This document shows positions 8,496 through 21,200 of a stretch of DNA of 64,000 bases, piece by piece. Every line of letters begins with the position of its first letter. Position 1 is the first letter of the stretch. The translations under genes were made by a program, and so were the position numbers. This DNA comes from Chinchilla lanigera (lineage: Eukaryota; Chordata; Mammalia; Rodentia; Chinchillidae): assembly GCF_000276665.1 (NCBI RefSeq), contig NW_004955418.1, forward strand, positions 111,624 through 175,623, read 5' to 3'. The notes beneath the pieces are model-generated. The model was not told the DNA's origin. It saw only the letters and a program-made list of their open reading frames with translations, and ran no database searches.

Positions 8496-11400
8496 ATGCT
8501 GGGCAAGGATTACATGCTGGCCATCATTCTGGTTAACTGCGACGGTGTGCACTGAAGGGCCAGACGGGAGGAGTAGGGTGGCGGGGAGATGCGGGAGAAA
8601 GGCACTGGCCTCTGGACTCAGAGACGCGGTAGAGGGTTCGTTTCCGTGTGAGGACGAGGGGACAAATAAACCCTGATGTTGCAGTGTCTTTTAAGATTGG
8701 GGAGCCGGAAGTTCTACCCTAAGGGCTGCCCCTCTGGAATGGTGGGAGGGTAATGACGAGGTGTTCTGAACTCGCGAATAATATGCCCCTCCTCTGCAAT
8801 GTGTTGTTCCTATAGATGACTTGTGGGGGGACCAGAATCTGGAGGGGGAGCCAGGCCTGCCCCCTGGCTGGAGGAAGATCCATGATGCTGCAGGTACTTA
8901 CTATTGGCATGTACCCAGCGGTAGCACCCAGTGGCAGCGCCCAACCTGGGAAGTAGGAGATGCAGAGGACCCGGGCACGGTAGGTGAAATGCAAGGAGCA
9001 GGACCTAAGCTCAAGTGTGGATCTAGGCCTCTGGCTGCACTGACTAACCCCTACTCTGCAGGGCCCGAAGGTGGTTTGGGGACTGCGCCCCCCGAAAGGA
9101 AGATCTTTCTCCAGCCTGGAGAGCTCTTTGGACCGGAGGTAACAGGGATGGCCCAGACTAATGAAAGGCTTGGGGTTCCATGACACTCAAAAATGCAGCT
9201 GGGAGCTGGGTGTGGTGATGCCCGCCTTGATCCCAGCACTCATGAGGCAGAGGCAAGAGGATTACAAGTTTGGGGTCAGCCTGGGCTACATAGTGAGTTC
9301 AAAACCAGCCTGAACTGCATAGTGAGACCCTCTCAAAAAAAAAAAAAAAAAAATGCAGCTGGACCTGCAGTCGGTTTTTCAGCTTAGGTTCTGGACTCTG
9401 TCTTTTTGGGTCCTGTTCTGGCTTCGTCCTGTATTCTTGATTCTCAGTTTTGGCCCTTGTTCTCAGCTCTTGTCATTAGCTACATGTTCTTTTCTATAGT
9501 GTAGTCCTGACCTATCATGTTGTAAACTTTGGCCGTTGTCTTATGTTCTATGGAGGATCCTATTTTGTGTTCTTGATCTCATCCCAGTTTTGGACTCTTA
9601 CCCACATTTTGGATACTGCTACACATTTGTAGCTTTTATGCCCCATGTCTGGGTCCTGTGTCCTGAATTTTCCATCAAATATCAAGCCATATATGTACAT
9701 AATTTAATATTTCCTGTGTTCTACCATGCTCAGGTTTTATATTTGTGGAGTTATATTCTGAGTGTCCTCCCTAGCCGTGTGCTGATGAAGTAGCCTTGGC
9801 CTCACCATTGTCCTTACTGTAGGAATTGTGGTCCTCACAAGCTATGCTTTCTGTTCTAGTAACTCTCTGACCTGGTATGGTGAAGAATCCTATATCCAGA
9901 GTCTGGAAGCAGGGGCTAAGGTGATTTGGGGCTCAGGGCATTGGGGTGATCCTGATAGAAAGACAAGGGGTGCAACTGGCCTGAGCAGACATGATCGGGG
10001 TGAAGGGAGGGACTACCATTTGTATGGGTGGAGCCTTGGGCACTTGATGACCGGTTCCACCTGTACTCATTCCTGTCCCTTCCCCCAACTTGTCAGTGCT
10101 TTGCAGTCCGTTCTCTGGGTTGGGTGGAGGTACCAGAAGATGACCTGGCACCAGGGAAGAGCAGTATTGCGGTCAATAACTGTATCCAGCAGCTGGCCCA
10201 GACGTGTAACCGGAGCCAGCCCCCAGATGGTGCTTGGGGTGAGGTGAGTTGTTTTGCCCCAGAGGGTTCTGTTTATGGTCCAGCAGAGATAGTTGTCCCC
10301 AAATTGCTTGTTCTCTATGACAGTCACCTTTAGCTGATCTTTGGGTCAACCTCTGTCCTTGGCAGGGCCAGAACATGCTGATGATCCTGAAGAAAGACGC
10401 CATGAGTCTGGTGAATCCCCTGGACCACAGTCTGATCCACTGCCAGCCTCTGGTGCACATCCGTGTATGGGGCGTAGGCAGCTCCAAGGGCCGGTGAGGA
10501 CTTCTGCATCCCCCAGGCGAGAGCTGCTTCTCCCTCCTGTGCAGGCTGTGATATCCACTGATGCTGGTCCCTGGTACTTGAACCCCTGGACACAGATTCT
10601 AGGATGGACCCAGCACTGCTTCCCCTGCCTGGTCCAGCCCTGGTTGGGGAGGGTGGGCCCAGCTCCACAGGGACAGATAGGAGAGAGCCTGAGAGGCTGG
10701 GCTGATTCTCTCTTATGCTCCCACATGCTTCTGGAATAGTGACAGGTATGTGACGACCGTGTGCCTTGAACCCCAGCTCTGACTTCTCTACCCCATCCTT
10801 ACTTGTCCCTAGGTCAACATTAAAAGCCCCTTTTTAGGCATTATAGGTCCTTGCCCCTAACCAGCTCTACCACAGCCCCATTTCTGCCTCTGCCAGGGAC
10901 TTTGCTTTTGTGGCGGGTGACAAAGACAGCTGTATGCTCAAGTGTCATGTATTTCGCTGTGATGTTCCTGCCAAGGCCATTGCAAGTGCTCTGCATGGGC
11001 TTTGTGCCCAGGTACGGGGCCACGGGTAGGGCAGGGAATGTGGGTGTGGAACTAGGGCTGAAACTTCTGGGATAGTTGGCTCCCTCCCCATACCCTGGGC
11101 CTTATGCTGACCATATTGTGTTTTAGATCTTGTCAGAACGAGTTGGGGTCAGTGGTGATGGTGCTTGCTGTTCCCCAGACCCCATCTCTCCCGAAGACCT
11201 TCCTCGACAAGGTATGGGAGGGAGTTGCTGCACTGTAGAGTCAGGCTGCTTTGGGGAAAGATGGGAGTGGTAGTAGGGGTGGAGAGGGGTGTTTCCTGGT
11301 TATTTAACTTCCTTCAAGATGTGTCTGAGCCTAGGGATCTGATCCCAGGGATCCCAAGCCCTGAATTAGAGGAGCATCCATGGACTTTCTTCTATTAGCA

Positions 11401-14088
11401 ACAGCTCTGGCTTGGGTCCTGGCCTATTCAGAAGGGTGGGGAAAGAGATAACTGAGAGAGTTCCCCGGCCAACTTGGTGTGTATATTTCAGTGGAACTGC
11501 TGGATGCGGTGAGCCAAGCTGCTCAGAAGTACGAGGCATTATACATGGGGATGCTGCCAGTCACCAAAGCCATGGGTGAGGATGGGGGTGGGAGAGCTGG
11601 ATGGGCTGGGCTACATAAAGCAAGGGGAGGAGAGTGAGATGGGATCTATCACCCTTTCTCTGAGTCCTCCCATGGCCTTACATAGCCTTAGATGTATTGG
11701 CTTTCCCAGTATAGAGTTCTAAGCCCAGTCTCTGCTGTTCTCATCCCATCTTTCTGAATCCCAAGTCAGTGAGAGGGGACCGAGATACTCTTGGCAGAAC
11801 CCTTCTTTATTTTCGTAACCACTGGGAGATACCACAGTGGGCATGTCCCTCCAGGCATGGATGTGCTGAACGAGGCCATTGGTACTCTCACCGCCCGGGG
11901 GGACCGGAACACCTGGGTCCCTGCCATGCTCAGTGTATCTGACTCTGTCATGACTGCATACCCCATTCAGGTACCAGCAAAGGATGAGGTTGGTGGAGGG
12001 TGAGCAGGGATGCTGAGGGGGCCATTGCCTGCTGCTGGAAGAGAGTGGGTCTAGCCAGTCCTTGGCCCTCTAGTGACTAGGTGTGGTGTGGGCAGGCAGA
12101 AGCCAGTGCAGAAGAGGAGCCACTGTGGCAGTGCCCTGTGCGCCTTGTGACCTTTATTGGTGTTGGCCATGACCCTCACACCTTTGGCCTCATTGCTGAC
12201 CTTGGCCGTCAGAGCTTCCAGTGTGCAGCCTTCTGGTGCCAGCCCCATGCTGGGGGACTCTCTGAAGCTGTGCAGGCTGCCTGTATGGTGAGTTGGGGGG
12301 GGACAGGTGGGTGGGAGGGGTGGTATTGCTTTGCTGCTGCTCTGTACTAGGGACTGAGCTCAATGAAGTTCAGCAGCTTCTCCACAGATCACAGGCCAAT
12401 GATCTAGCGCTCACTGGTTCACAAATATTTTGGCCCTCATTCTGTTTTTAGTCAGTTTTGGATATATTCCAATATTTAAAGGCCAGGACATTTTACATAG
12501 TAATTGCTGTGCCTGCTTTTCTTTTCTCCCCCCCCCCCCACGTTTTTTTTCTGGTACCGGGTATTGAACTCACGACCTTGCGCTTGTCAGGCAGGTGTTG
12601 TGCCATTGAACTAAATCCCCGGCTCCCTATGCCTGCTTTTCTTGGAGCATGAGGATCCTTGATAGGGTTTACACATACATTTCAGCATGCATGTGGAGTT
12701 GTGTAAGGGCTATGCCTAAAGGGTTGGCATTGTCTTGCCTGACCCTCTCATTAGGTTATTTCTTGGCATCTGTGGTTATCCAAATGTTTGATGCTTAAGA
12801 TCCATTAGTTCAGTTCATTTACTCATTGAACAAATGTGAATGCACAGTATGAGCACCACACTTGACACCGGGAAATCAGCAGTCTAGAAGGCACAGCTTT
12901 TGCCTTTACAGAGCACTTAGGATAAAGCAGAAACACACCAGAAAGTTGTACACCACCCGATGCTGAACAAGATGGCCTTTCAGGGTTGAGGAAGGCTACC
13001 TGTAAGAAATGATAGAAAACTGAAAGGCCTCAAGAGGAAGTTAGCCAGGTGGAGGGGAGTATGGTAAATACGCCAAGCACTATTGGTGACAGAGATGTTA
13101 GCAGATTAGAGTATCTGAAAGAATTTAGTGTATGTGGTGTGCAGGGAAGATGTAATGAGAGAAGAGGGCAGAAAGAATGGCAGAAACGTGGTCAAGGAGA
13201 ACCTTATAGGTCAGATGATAAGTTCATTTTGTCCTGAGATACTAGGAACCATTGAAGGATTTTGAGCAGGAGAGTGAGGTCAGATTTGTGCATTAGGACA
13301 ACCACTTCCTCTATAGTAAGGTGAAAGATTTTGAAGACACAAATTAGGAGGCAGGAAAGAAGTTCAGAAGAGATATGATTGGGGCAGTTGTGTTGCCTAG
13401 TAAAGCTGCTTTGCCAGGGAGCTGGTCTGCTCCAGTGAGAGAGCACAGACAGCATGGTAGTAGGTGAGGTTAAGAGTACAGGCTGTACAGTCAGAACTAG
13501 GTTTGAATGACAAGTCTACTAGTTTGTGGCTGTGACCTTGGGTATATCATTTATTTTCTCTGAGTCAATATCCTCATTTGCAAACTGGGGATAATAACAC
13601 CTCAGAAATAACTGGATAAAGTTAGATTAGTGTACAAAGGACAAAGAGTGTAGCCCTCCTTAAGTGCTCAGTAAATGTGAAGTTCTGTGTTTTCTGTGTT
13701 GAGCTGTTTGGGAATGCTATAGGGTGTGCTGCTATGCCAACTATCAGTCTTGTATCAGACAGAAACCTTGGCCAGCTTGCTGCCCTGCAGAAGCTTTCAG
13801 AGAATCCAGGGGCAGAGAGTAGCCGGATCTTCACGTTCCCCTTCTCCCTAGGTTCAGTACCAGAAATGTCTTGTGGCCTCTGCAGCTCGAGGCAAGGCCT
13901 GGGGTGCCCAGGCCCGTGCCCGCCTGCGGCTCAAGAGGACCAGCTCCGTGGACTCCCCAGGAGGTCCCCTGCCTCTCCCCCTACTCAAAGGAGGGGTTGG
14001 GGGTGCAGGGGCAGCCCCTCGAAAGCGGGGTGTCTTCTCTTTTCTTGATGCCTTCCGGCTGAAACCGTCTCTCCTCCATATGCCCTAA
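8496..14088 (+). CDS. APBB3: APBB3 / FE65L2 adaptor protein (486 aa, 13 coding exons)
   Basis: This is a cytoplasmic/nuclear adaptor of the FE65 family that binds the APP intracellular tail. Exons: 8496-8544, 8816-8979, 9062-9138, 9860-9920, 10097-10243, 10366-10493, 10740-10745 (6 nt), 10897-11011, 11127-11211, 11492-11575, 11855-11970, 12096-12287, 13852-14088. Together they give 1,461 nt, one open frame and 486 aa, the human length. A WW domain spans about residues 30-61 (W35, Y45, Y46, W56, P59). PTB1 begins near C118 ([12 protein letters not shown]) and PTB2 follows from about residue 280 to 420 ([34 protein letters not shown]). The C-terminus [16 protein letters not shown] is conserved. 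The start [13 protein letters not shown] matches the family. Confidence 0.97.
9204..9352 (+). repeat. B1-like SINE with target-site duplication
   Basis: It lies in APBB3 intron 3. The sequence AATGCAGCTGG is repeated on both sides (about 9192-9202 and 9351-9361), which marks the insertion. Confidence 0.85.
9353..9859. other. APBB3 intron 3, right part
   Basis: This is a T-rich low-complexity stretch with repeated 'ggttctgg..ctctg..ttttggg' wording (about 9370-9620) that looks like a degenerated tandem repeat. No gene is seen. Confidence 0.4.
10740..10745 (+). CDS. APBB3: APBB3 six-nucleotide microexon
   Basis: The exon is TGACAG, preceded by the acceptor GGAATAG and followed by the donor GTATGT. 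The flanking exons end in CG and begin in GG. With the microexon the join encodes R-D-R-D-F; skipping it keeps the frame and removes two residues. It lies inside PTB1. The paralogue FE65/APBB1 has a comparable 6-nt neuron-specific miniexon. Confidence 0.88.
12543..12628 (-). repeat. ID-like SINE
   Basis: This antisense copy (TTCTGGTACCGGGTATTGAAC to AACTAAATCCCCGGCTC) lies in APBB3 intron 12, next to a short C run. Confidence 0.85.
12629..13459. other. APBB3 intron 12, old repeat-like sequence
   Basis: 'CATTTACTCATTGAACAAATG' followed by 'gagcaccac', 'cagagcacttagg' and 'gaggaaggctacctg' resembles an old mammalian interspersed repeat. Similar wording recurs near 14520-14900 and 15755-15960. 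I cannot name the family with confidence and see no coding potential. Confidence 0.4.
13460..13680 (+). repeat. MIR-like ancient SINE
   Basis: The order of blocks is typical of MIR: 'gtgaggttaagagtacaggc', 'tgtggctgtgaccttgggta', 'cctcatttgcaaactgggga', 'aagtgctcagtaaatgt'. It ends shortly before the last APBB3 acceptor. Confidence 0.75.
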
Positions 14089-14374
14089 AGTGATATTAGA
14101 GGGCTGGAGAAGGAGGCTCTGAATCTGTGCCCAAGTCTATACCCCTCTATTCCCCAGGGGCCTGTAGCTTCTCACCTGTCTTCCTACCCCTGATTCTTAT
14201 CTACCCTCTATTTATTTCCCAATTTATTATTTATATCAGTGACTGAGAGGACCTGCACTACAACTTAGGCCCCTGGTTCCCACTTCCTTTCCTTGCGTCC
14301 CTTCGTTCCTTGCCCCCGTCCAGCCCTGGGCAATTGGCTCTACCTCAGCAACACTTCATAGCAAAATCAGTGCA

Positions 14375-14380
14375 AATAAA
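14375..14380 (+). terminator. APBB3: APBB3 poly(A) signal AATAAA
   Basis: AATAAA lies 287 bp after the APBB3 stop, with a GT-rich stretch (TAGGTGTGAGT) shortly downstream. Confidence 0.85.
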
Positions 14381-14399
14381 AATCCCTCAGTGACCTCAC

Positions 14400-15006
14400 T
14401 AGGTGTGAGTATATTGGGCCTGGGATAGGACTGGGGGCCATAACCTGTGTGAGGTGTGTGCTTGGTGTTGGTGGCTGTCAGTAGTCACCTGAGGGCATGG
14501 ATGTGATGGAAGTCTGACCTTAGTTCATTCAACATTTCTATGCTCTGCGTGAGGCATTAAGCTAGGCATTGGGACTATACGAATCCCACCTTTACGGTAT
14601 TACTGAGAAGACGGAAGGAGGCAAAGGAGATAGAAGATAACATGTAGGACAACTAGAAAGTCTCAAAGGGTTTTGGGAGCTCGGGTGACACTTCAAAGTG
14701 GCCTAAGACATCACAGAAAACTTCTTGAAGAGCTGACATCTAAGTTTTGAAGGAAGATAACTAGTTAGCAAGCCTAGAGGGCAGTGGACGGAGATGAGGC
14801 TCCAGAGGTCGGGGTTCACTAGATCACACGGGGAGGAGGAGGTTTTAGGCTTGAACTTGCACCTTAGAACAAGTGGGAAAGACCGGACAGAGATTGGACT
14901 AGGGCTCTAGGAGCACCAGCTCCTTGGAAAAACACCCTCGCTTGGTGCCTTGTGACCAGGACCCCGGGGATCATTAGCTGAAGGAGATACCTAGTCCCAC
15001 AGGGAG
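14400..15006. other. APBB3-SRA1 intergenic spacer
   Basis: From about 14520 to 14900 it resembles the same old interspersed repeat noted in APBB3 intron 12 ('attcaacatttctatg', 'attgggactatacg', 'cttgaagagctgacatctaag'). No gene is seen. Confidence 0.4.
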
Positions 15007-15138
15007 ATGGTGCGGTGCCCTAAGACGGGCGGCTGTAAGTCTGCCCCGCCTCAAGCGCTCGGAGCCCCGGCTGGCAGAGAACGCGGAGCGGCCGCCTCGG
15101 AAGTGACGCGCTGCCGCGCTGGCGGTGCGGAAGTGGAG
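15007..15138 (+). promoter_or_regulatory. SRA1: SRA1 promoter/5'UTR with open in-frame extension
   Basis: This CpG-rich sequence contains two GCGGAAGTG/CGGAAGTGA ETS-like motifs. The reading frame of SRA1 is open through the whole stretch back to an ATG at 15007, which would add 44 residues. The human-type upstream start is replaced by GTG at 15103-15105 (GTG ACG CGC TGC). Whether the transcript includes 15007 cannot be judged from sequence. Confidence 0.5.
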
Positions 15139-18100
15139 ATGGCGGAGCTGTACGTGAAGCCGGGTGAGGCGCGGCCAGCGGGGTGGGGGCGCACCGCCTA
15201 TCTCCCTGAACCCCGATACAGCCTTCGAGCAGGTCGGTCTCGTTTTACACTTCCCCTGTCTCTGCAGGCAACAAGGAGCGCGGCTGGAATGATCCGCCGC
15301 AGTTCTCTTACGGGCTGCAGACCCAGACTGGCGGACCCAAGCGCACGCCGCTCACCAAGAGGATCGCCGCCCCCCAGGATGGATCCCCGAGAGGTGCGTG
15401 GGGTCCCGATGCGCTAACGCCCGCCGGGCAGGGGCGGGCCGACGGTCAGGCTGGTCTCCAGGGCCTGTTTTCCTCCTCCCAGGACTCCATAAGGAAAGGT
15501 TGGGATCCCAGGAAGGAGGTCAGGGCAGGCGCTTTTCTGAGTTTCCCTTCTGCTGCTCAGGTCAGTAAGTGGAATTTTGATTTTAAAAAGTAGCCTATGT
15601 TTTCATCCTGTGTGATCTCAGCGAGACTATGCCCAAATTATTTATATTACTTTGAATTTTTTATCCAACCTAGACCTTTTCCCAAAGCCTCATAGTGGTA
15701 TATGTATGTTTTTATGTCTTTACTTGGGTATGTAGTAAGCACTTCATACTTAATGTGTCATTCATTCAATCAGTATTTTTTACTAAGCACGTAAGAGGGC
15801 AAACTAAACAGGGAAAGACAAATGATCTCTGTTTTCATGAAGTCTGTACTGTAGCGTTGAAAATAGATAAATTGGTGACAGGGCTTGTAGGAAAGTAAAC
15901 CCGGGTGATGTGTTACTAGGTAACAAAATGAGCTGAGGGGCTGACATTTGAGATCTGCATTAAGTCAGCCTGCAAAAATCCCAGCACTCTGAGAAAGGCC
16001 GAGGCAGGAGGAAGACAAGCCCAGCCTGGGTAACAGAATGACTCTGAAATCCTGTCTCAAAAATTTAAAAAGGACTTGGGGTGGCCGGCAGTGATGGTGC
16101 CCGCCTGTAATTCCAGGACTCCAGAGAGGCTGGGGCAGGAGGATCGCTACGAGTTTGAGGCCAGCTTGGGCTACATAGTGAGTTCAGGGACAGCCTGAAT
16201 TTTGTAAGGAGACAGTCTCAAAAACAAAAGGCTGGGGACTTACGTAGTTCAGTGCAGAGGCCCAAGATTCAGCCCCCTCCCCCAAAGATCAGGCTCAAAA
16301 ACATTTTAGGCATGAGAAGCAGCTAGTGCCAAGGCCCTAAAATAAGAAGACATTTGGCCGTTTCAGAGACTACAGAAACAAAATGGCTACAGTGTAGTAA
16401 GTTACACCAAGATAGGAGTTTGTATTTTAATTTATTTAAAGTTGGAAGGCACTGAAAAGTTAAATGCTGCCTGTGCATCCCCCCACCTCCAAATTTCCCA
16501 GGCCAGTAAGTAAGCTGTAGTCCTCCCAAAGGGTCTCAGGTTTCATTCTTTCAGCATGCCTCCATGCTTTCCCCTGCAAAGGAATGATACAGGGCAGTGG
16601 TGGAAACCTGTGGCATGTGTGCTGTGTTGCAGTGGGCTGCTTGTGTCACTGAAAGCTCTAAAAGGTTTGCCATCGCTGATATAAGGCATAGTTTTTAACC
16701 TCAGCACTATTGTTATATAGGTCTAGATTATTCCTATTTGGGGAACTGTCTTTGTCCTGTAGGTTTTTGAGCAGAAACTCTGACCTCTACTTACTATATG
16801 GTAGTAGCACCCACCCAACTGTGGCCAGACAGCCTCAGGGGCAAAGTCTCCCCAGTTTAGAGAACCACTGACTGATACACATCTTCGAAAAAAAATCAAT
16901 GTCTTGTGCAGAAAACAAGGTTTTTGGGGGGAAGAAATGCAAAGATAAGTCAAGAAATTACTGTGTTGATATAGACAAGATTTAATAATTTGATGAGGAT
17001 AGTAGCCATAGGGGTGGTAGGAATTGGATGATGGATATGTTATGGAGAAAGGAATGACAGACGAGGAATCGATAAAACTTTCATTTCTTTCTGATAGCAG
17101 ATTGGGGGACACAGATTTTTTTAGAGAGAGGAAAGAGGCTTTTGGTTTGGATAATGTTTAGTTTGGGCTATCTTTGGGAGAAGTCTAGGCTACACTTAGA
17201 GAAATAGTCACACTCGTATGGATATTTGATGTTATAGGCTTGAATAAGGTTACATAAAAGTGTGAATAGTTGCCTAAAGAGGATCCAAGACAAGGTCCTA
17301 GGCCATTCCAGCATTTCAAGGTTGTGTGGAGAAGGAGTCAGCAAAGAAGACTGAGAACTAGCCAAAGAAGAATATGAGAGAATAAAAATGACTCAACAGC
17401 GAAGAATGCTGCTGCAAAGTCAAGCAAGAAAGGGACCATTACATTTGGCAAACACTGCAATTTTTTTTTTTTTTTTTTTTTAAACACTGCAATTGTTAAG
17501 ATGACCTTAACAAGCACAGTGTCTGTGGATTTGGTGAAAACAAAGTCAGCTGGAATGGCTGAAGATAATATGAAAAATACAGAATAATTACAGACAATTC
17601 GTTTAAGAAATTCTGTTAAGTAGAGTGTCTGAAAATGGAATGGTGTGAAGGGAGGGTTGTCTTGAGCAGTACTGTATCTACTACAGAATGTTTATATGCT
17701 GATGAGTAACTCAGTAGAGAACCAGAACTGATGATGCAGGAGAAAAGGGATAATTGCAGGAGGGGGGCCTGAAGACAGGAGAGGCTGGTTTGCAGACTAC
17801 AGCAGTGAGATGGCTTTGATAGCAGCAGGAACCTTTGCCCTGTAAGAGGAGGAAGAAAGTAGCCAGAGATGTAGTGGGTTAGTAGAACTGGTGCTGGGAA
17901 GATAAGAGTTCCTGTTTGATGACAAATGTTTTCATAGTGAAACATAAGGCAGTGTCAGATATAGAAAGACAGTAGGAAGATGAAAAAATAATTTTCAAGA
18001 GTGGGAAAATGAGGGAGTATGGCGCACCTTTTAAAATCTGTGGCCATGGGAAGTATTAAATTATAAAGTGTCACAGCATGGTTCTGTTTTTCCTTACAAG

Positions 18101-18177
18101 TGCAGGCAATGGTCTAAGTAGTAGAATGGCTTAATAAGGGGCGGCGGTGGGGGGAGAGTGACAGCGAGATGAGGGGG

Positions 18178-18215
<38 letters not shown>

Positions 18216-21200
18216 GTTTATAAAGGAGCTGTTGTGCATGCTTGTAATCTCAGCATCAGGAAATTGAGGCAGGACATCACAGCAAGTTTGATGCCAGACT
18301 GGGCTACATAGTTTGTGGCCAGTGTAAACTACGTAGCATGACCCTGTCTCCAAAGAAAGTATTTATAAGGGACTGATATTTATTTATTTAGTCTTTTTGA
18401 GACAGGGTCTTGCTGTGCAGTTCAGGCTGGCCTTGAACTCACTTTGTAGCCCAGGCTAGTCTTGAACTTACAATAATCCTCCTGCCTCAGCCTCATCGTG
18501 CTGGGATTACAGGCGTGTGCCACCTTGCTTGGCTAGGGACTGATATTTAATTCCTCACAAAATCTGAATAGTTGAGCTGGAAGTGTGGGAAGAAGGGATG
18601 ATCAGATTTTGGAGGTGATACAGTACTGTGAGCAAAACAAAGGGGAATGAAAAGGTGGGACAAAGTGATCATAGAGAAGTAACAGTGGTCAGGTAACCAG
18701 AGGGCAGATTATTAATGCATAAATTATCCTTACAGAGGATGATGCCTAAAAGGTTTTCTTTGATACTGGGAATCAAACACAGGACCTCGAGCTTGCCAGT
18801 CAGGCACCGTGCCCCTGAGCTATATCCCCAGCCCACCTAAATGTTCTTGCCTCTCCTTTTCCAGTCTTTCTTCACTTTCTTCACTCCTTTCCTTCACCCC
18901 CAACCACCGCATGCTATTGCCCTGCACCTCCTCCTACGTAAAATCTCAGACAACTCCATTTCCTCTCCTCCTCCACCGTAGTCAGTACCAGCATTCTTTC
19001 CTCTGTTAACCAGAAGTAAGTCTGGTCACATTACCCCGGGGCTTTATAAACCTGTGGGGGCTTCTCAGGACTGTTTAGGTCAGAACCAAACAACTCCGGA
19101 TCTGGATCCTGTGCTTAATCTCTCCAGTAACAGCTCCTATTACTTTCTTCAATGCTAGTAATTTCCAGCCATACAGGCCTTTTTTCTCCCCTTGAACAAG
19201 ACTGTCCCTGCCTTTTGAACACTGCTCTTACCTCTACACAGTACTTGTTCTTTCAACGCTTTATAGATGGATTTATTGTATCCCTTAGTTCTCAACTCAA
19301 TAAAAACTCTAACTTGGAGTAGTTTTTGCTGCACACTAATCTGTCAGCTGCATCTATATTCATAGTCGTTATTGAAGTGTTGTAACCCCCTGTTTTATGT
19401 TAGAGGAACCCAAGTTTAGAGGTTACAAATAACTTGTTGGAGGACACAGATCACATGAGCTGAGGTGAGCTGGGAAGGCTTTCATTCCCGCTGTTCCTCT
19501 TCTTCGCAGTCTCTTTGTAGCACATAATTTGATAATATTCTTGTGTTTTTTCTCCTCTCTCTCTAGAATTTAATTTCTCTGAGGCCAGGAACCCAGTCCA
19601 TTTGTTTTTTTTATCCTTGGTACCTGGAAAACTGTATAATAGGGATTTTATATACTTTTTTTCTTTTACAGTACTTGGGATGGAACCCAGTGTCTTCATT
19701 GAGCTGTATTCCAGCCCTTTTTACTTTGTGACTGGGTCTTGCTCATCACTAAGTTGCCCAGGCTGGACTCAAATTTGTGACCCCTCTGCCATAGTCTGGA
19801 ATACTGGGAATATAAGCATGTGCTACCACACCTGGCTTTTTCCCCGCTAGTCCTGGGTTGAACCCAGAACATCTTGTATGCTAGACAAGCACTCTACCAC
19901 CTTGCTACATCCCCAGGCTTTTTTGGGGGTGGGGTGAGGGTATGTCTTACTAAGTTGCCTGGGCTCTCCTTGAACTTGTGATCACCATGCCTTGGAATTA
20001 TACATCTGTATCACCATACCCAGCTTTTATACCCACTTTTGAATGAAATGAGTTGTCCCATAGAGTAAGTTCTGCTTAGAAGTGAGTTTATTTTATTTTA
20101 TTTTATTTTTTTGTCTTTTTGAGACAGGGTCTTGCTATGCAGTTCAGGCTGGCCTTGAGCTCACTTTGTAGCCCAGGCTGGTATCAAACTCACAACGATC
20201 CTCCTGCCTCAGCCTCATGAGTGCTGGGATTACAGGCATGCACCACCACGCCGGGCAGAAGTGAGTTTAGAATGGTTTCTTATCTGTTTAAGCCATGTTG
20301 CTCAATTCTGCTTTACCTTTTCAGTTGCTACCTCAGAGACTTCTGGGCCCCCTCCAATGGGGCCTCCACCTCCTTCAAGTAAGGCCCTCAGGCTCCCACC
20401 TGTGGGGAGCTGCCCTGCCTCCAATGTGGAACCCATGGGTTTTCCAGTCACTGAATCTGAGGCTTTGATAGAGGATGTGCTGAGACCTTTGGAACAAGCA
20501 TTGGAGGACTGCCATGGCCACACAAGGGTAAGCCCTGGCACTCCAGGGGCAGAGAGTACTCCTATCCATAGCCAGATGCAGCTATGGCTTCCAAAGGAGA
20601 GAGAGACCCTCTGAGCAATGGCTTCTAATTCTTTTATAGTTATGGGCCCCTTCAGAATCTGCTAAGGCTTTCCCAGGAAAATGAACATAGGATGTCAAGA
20701 GGTTTCATAGAACATCTCAGTCAGTCGTAGAGGCTTACAGGAGTAAGAGTTGAATTCAGCTCTCATTAGTAAAAATAGCAGCATGATTTTCTGTACGTTC
20801 AGGTCATTCAGAGAACACACTCCTAACTGGGCTCAGAGAATATATACTGTGCTCAGCAAGGGAGAGAGTAGCCTCTACCTATTGTTTCCTAAGCTCTCTG
20901 GAAGCAAGGGCTCAAGGAAAGAGGAAGTAACATTGTAATGTTACCTTTTCAATTCTTAAGTTTCCTTGTTTGTAAAGTAGCATGATAAGATTCTAAGAAG
21001 TCGCTGAGATTTAAGAATTCTAGCCATATCTGCACTTTTTCTTGGGAGGAGATCCATAAATTTCATCAGGTTCTCAGTAGGGGCCTCTAACCTTTGTGTA
21101 AAGAATCAGAACTCTAGCATAGAGATCCAGGCCATGGAAAGTAGGTGCTTCCCAAGAGGTGCTGCCTTCCCATCCCCCTGCTGGGCTGGCAGCACTGAGT

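Noticed and set aside
8054..8506. 150-aa minus-strand ORF in the APBB3 promoter
   Set aside because: It is produced by the poly(C) run, which translates as poly-Gly; there is no conserved motif.
15164..15417. SRA1 ORF reading through intron 1 as a separate protein
   Set aside because: It is the intron-retained frame of SRA1 and shows no independent conservation; reported as a retention switch instead.
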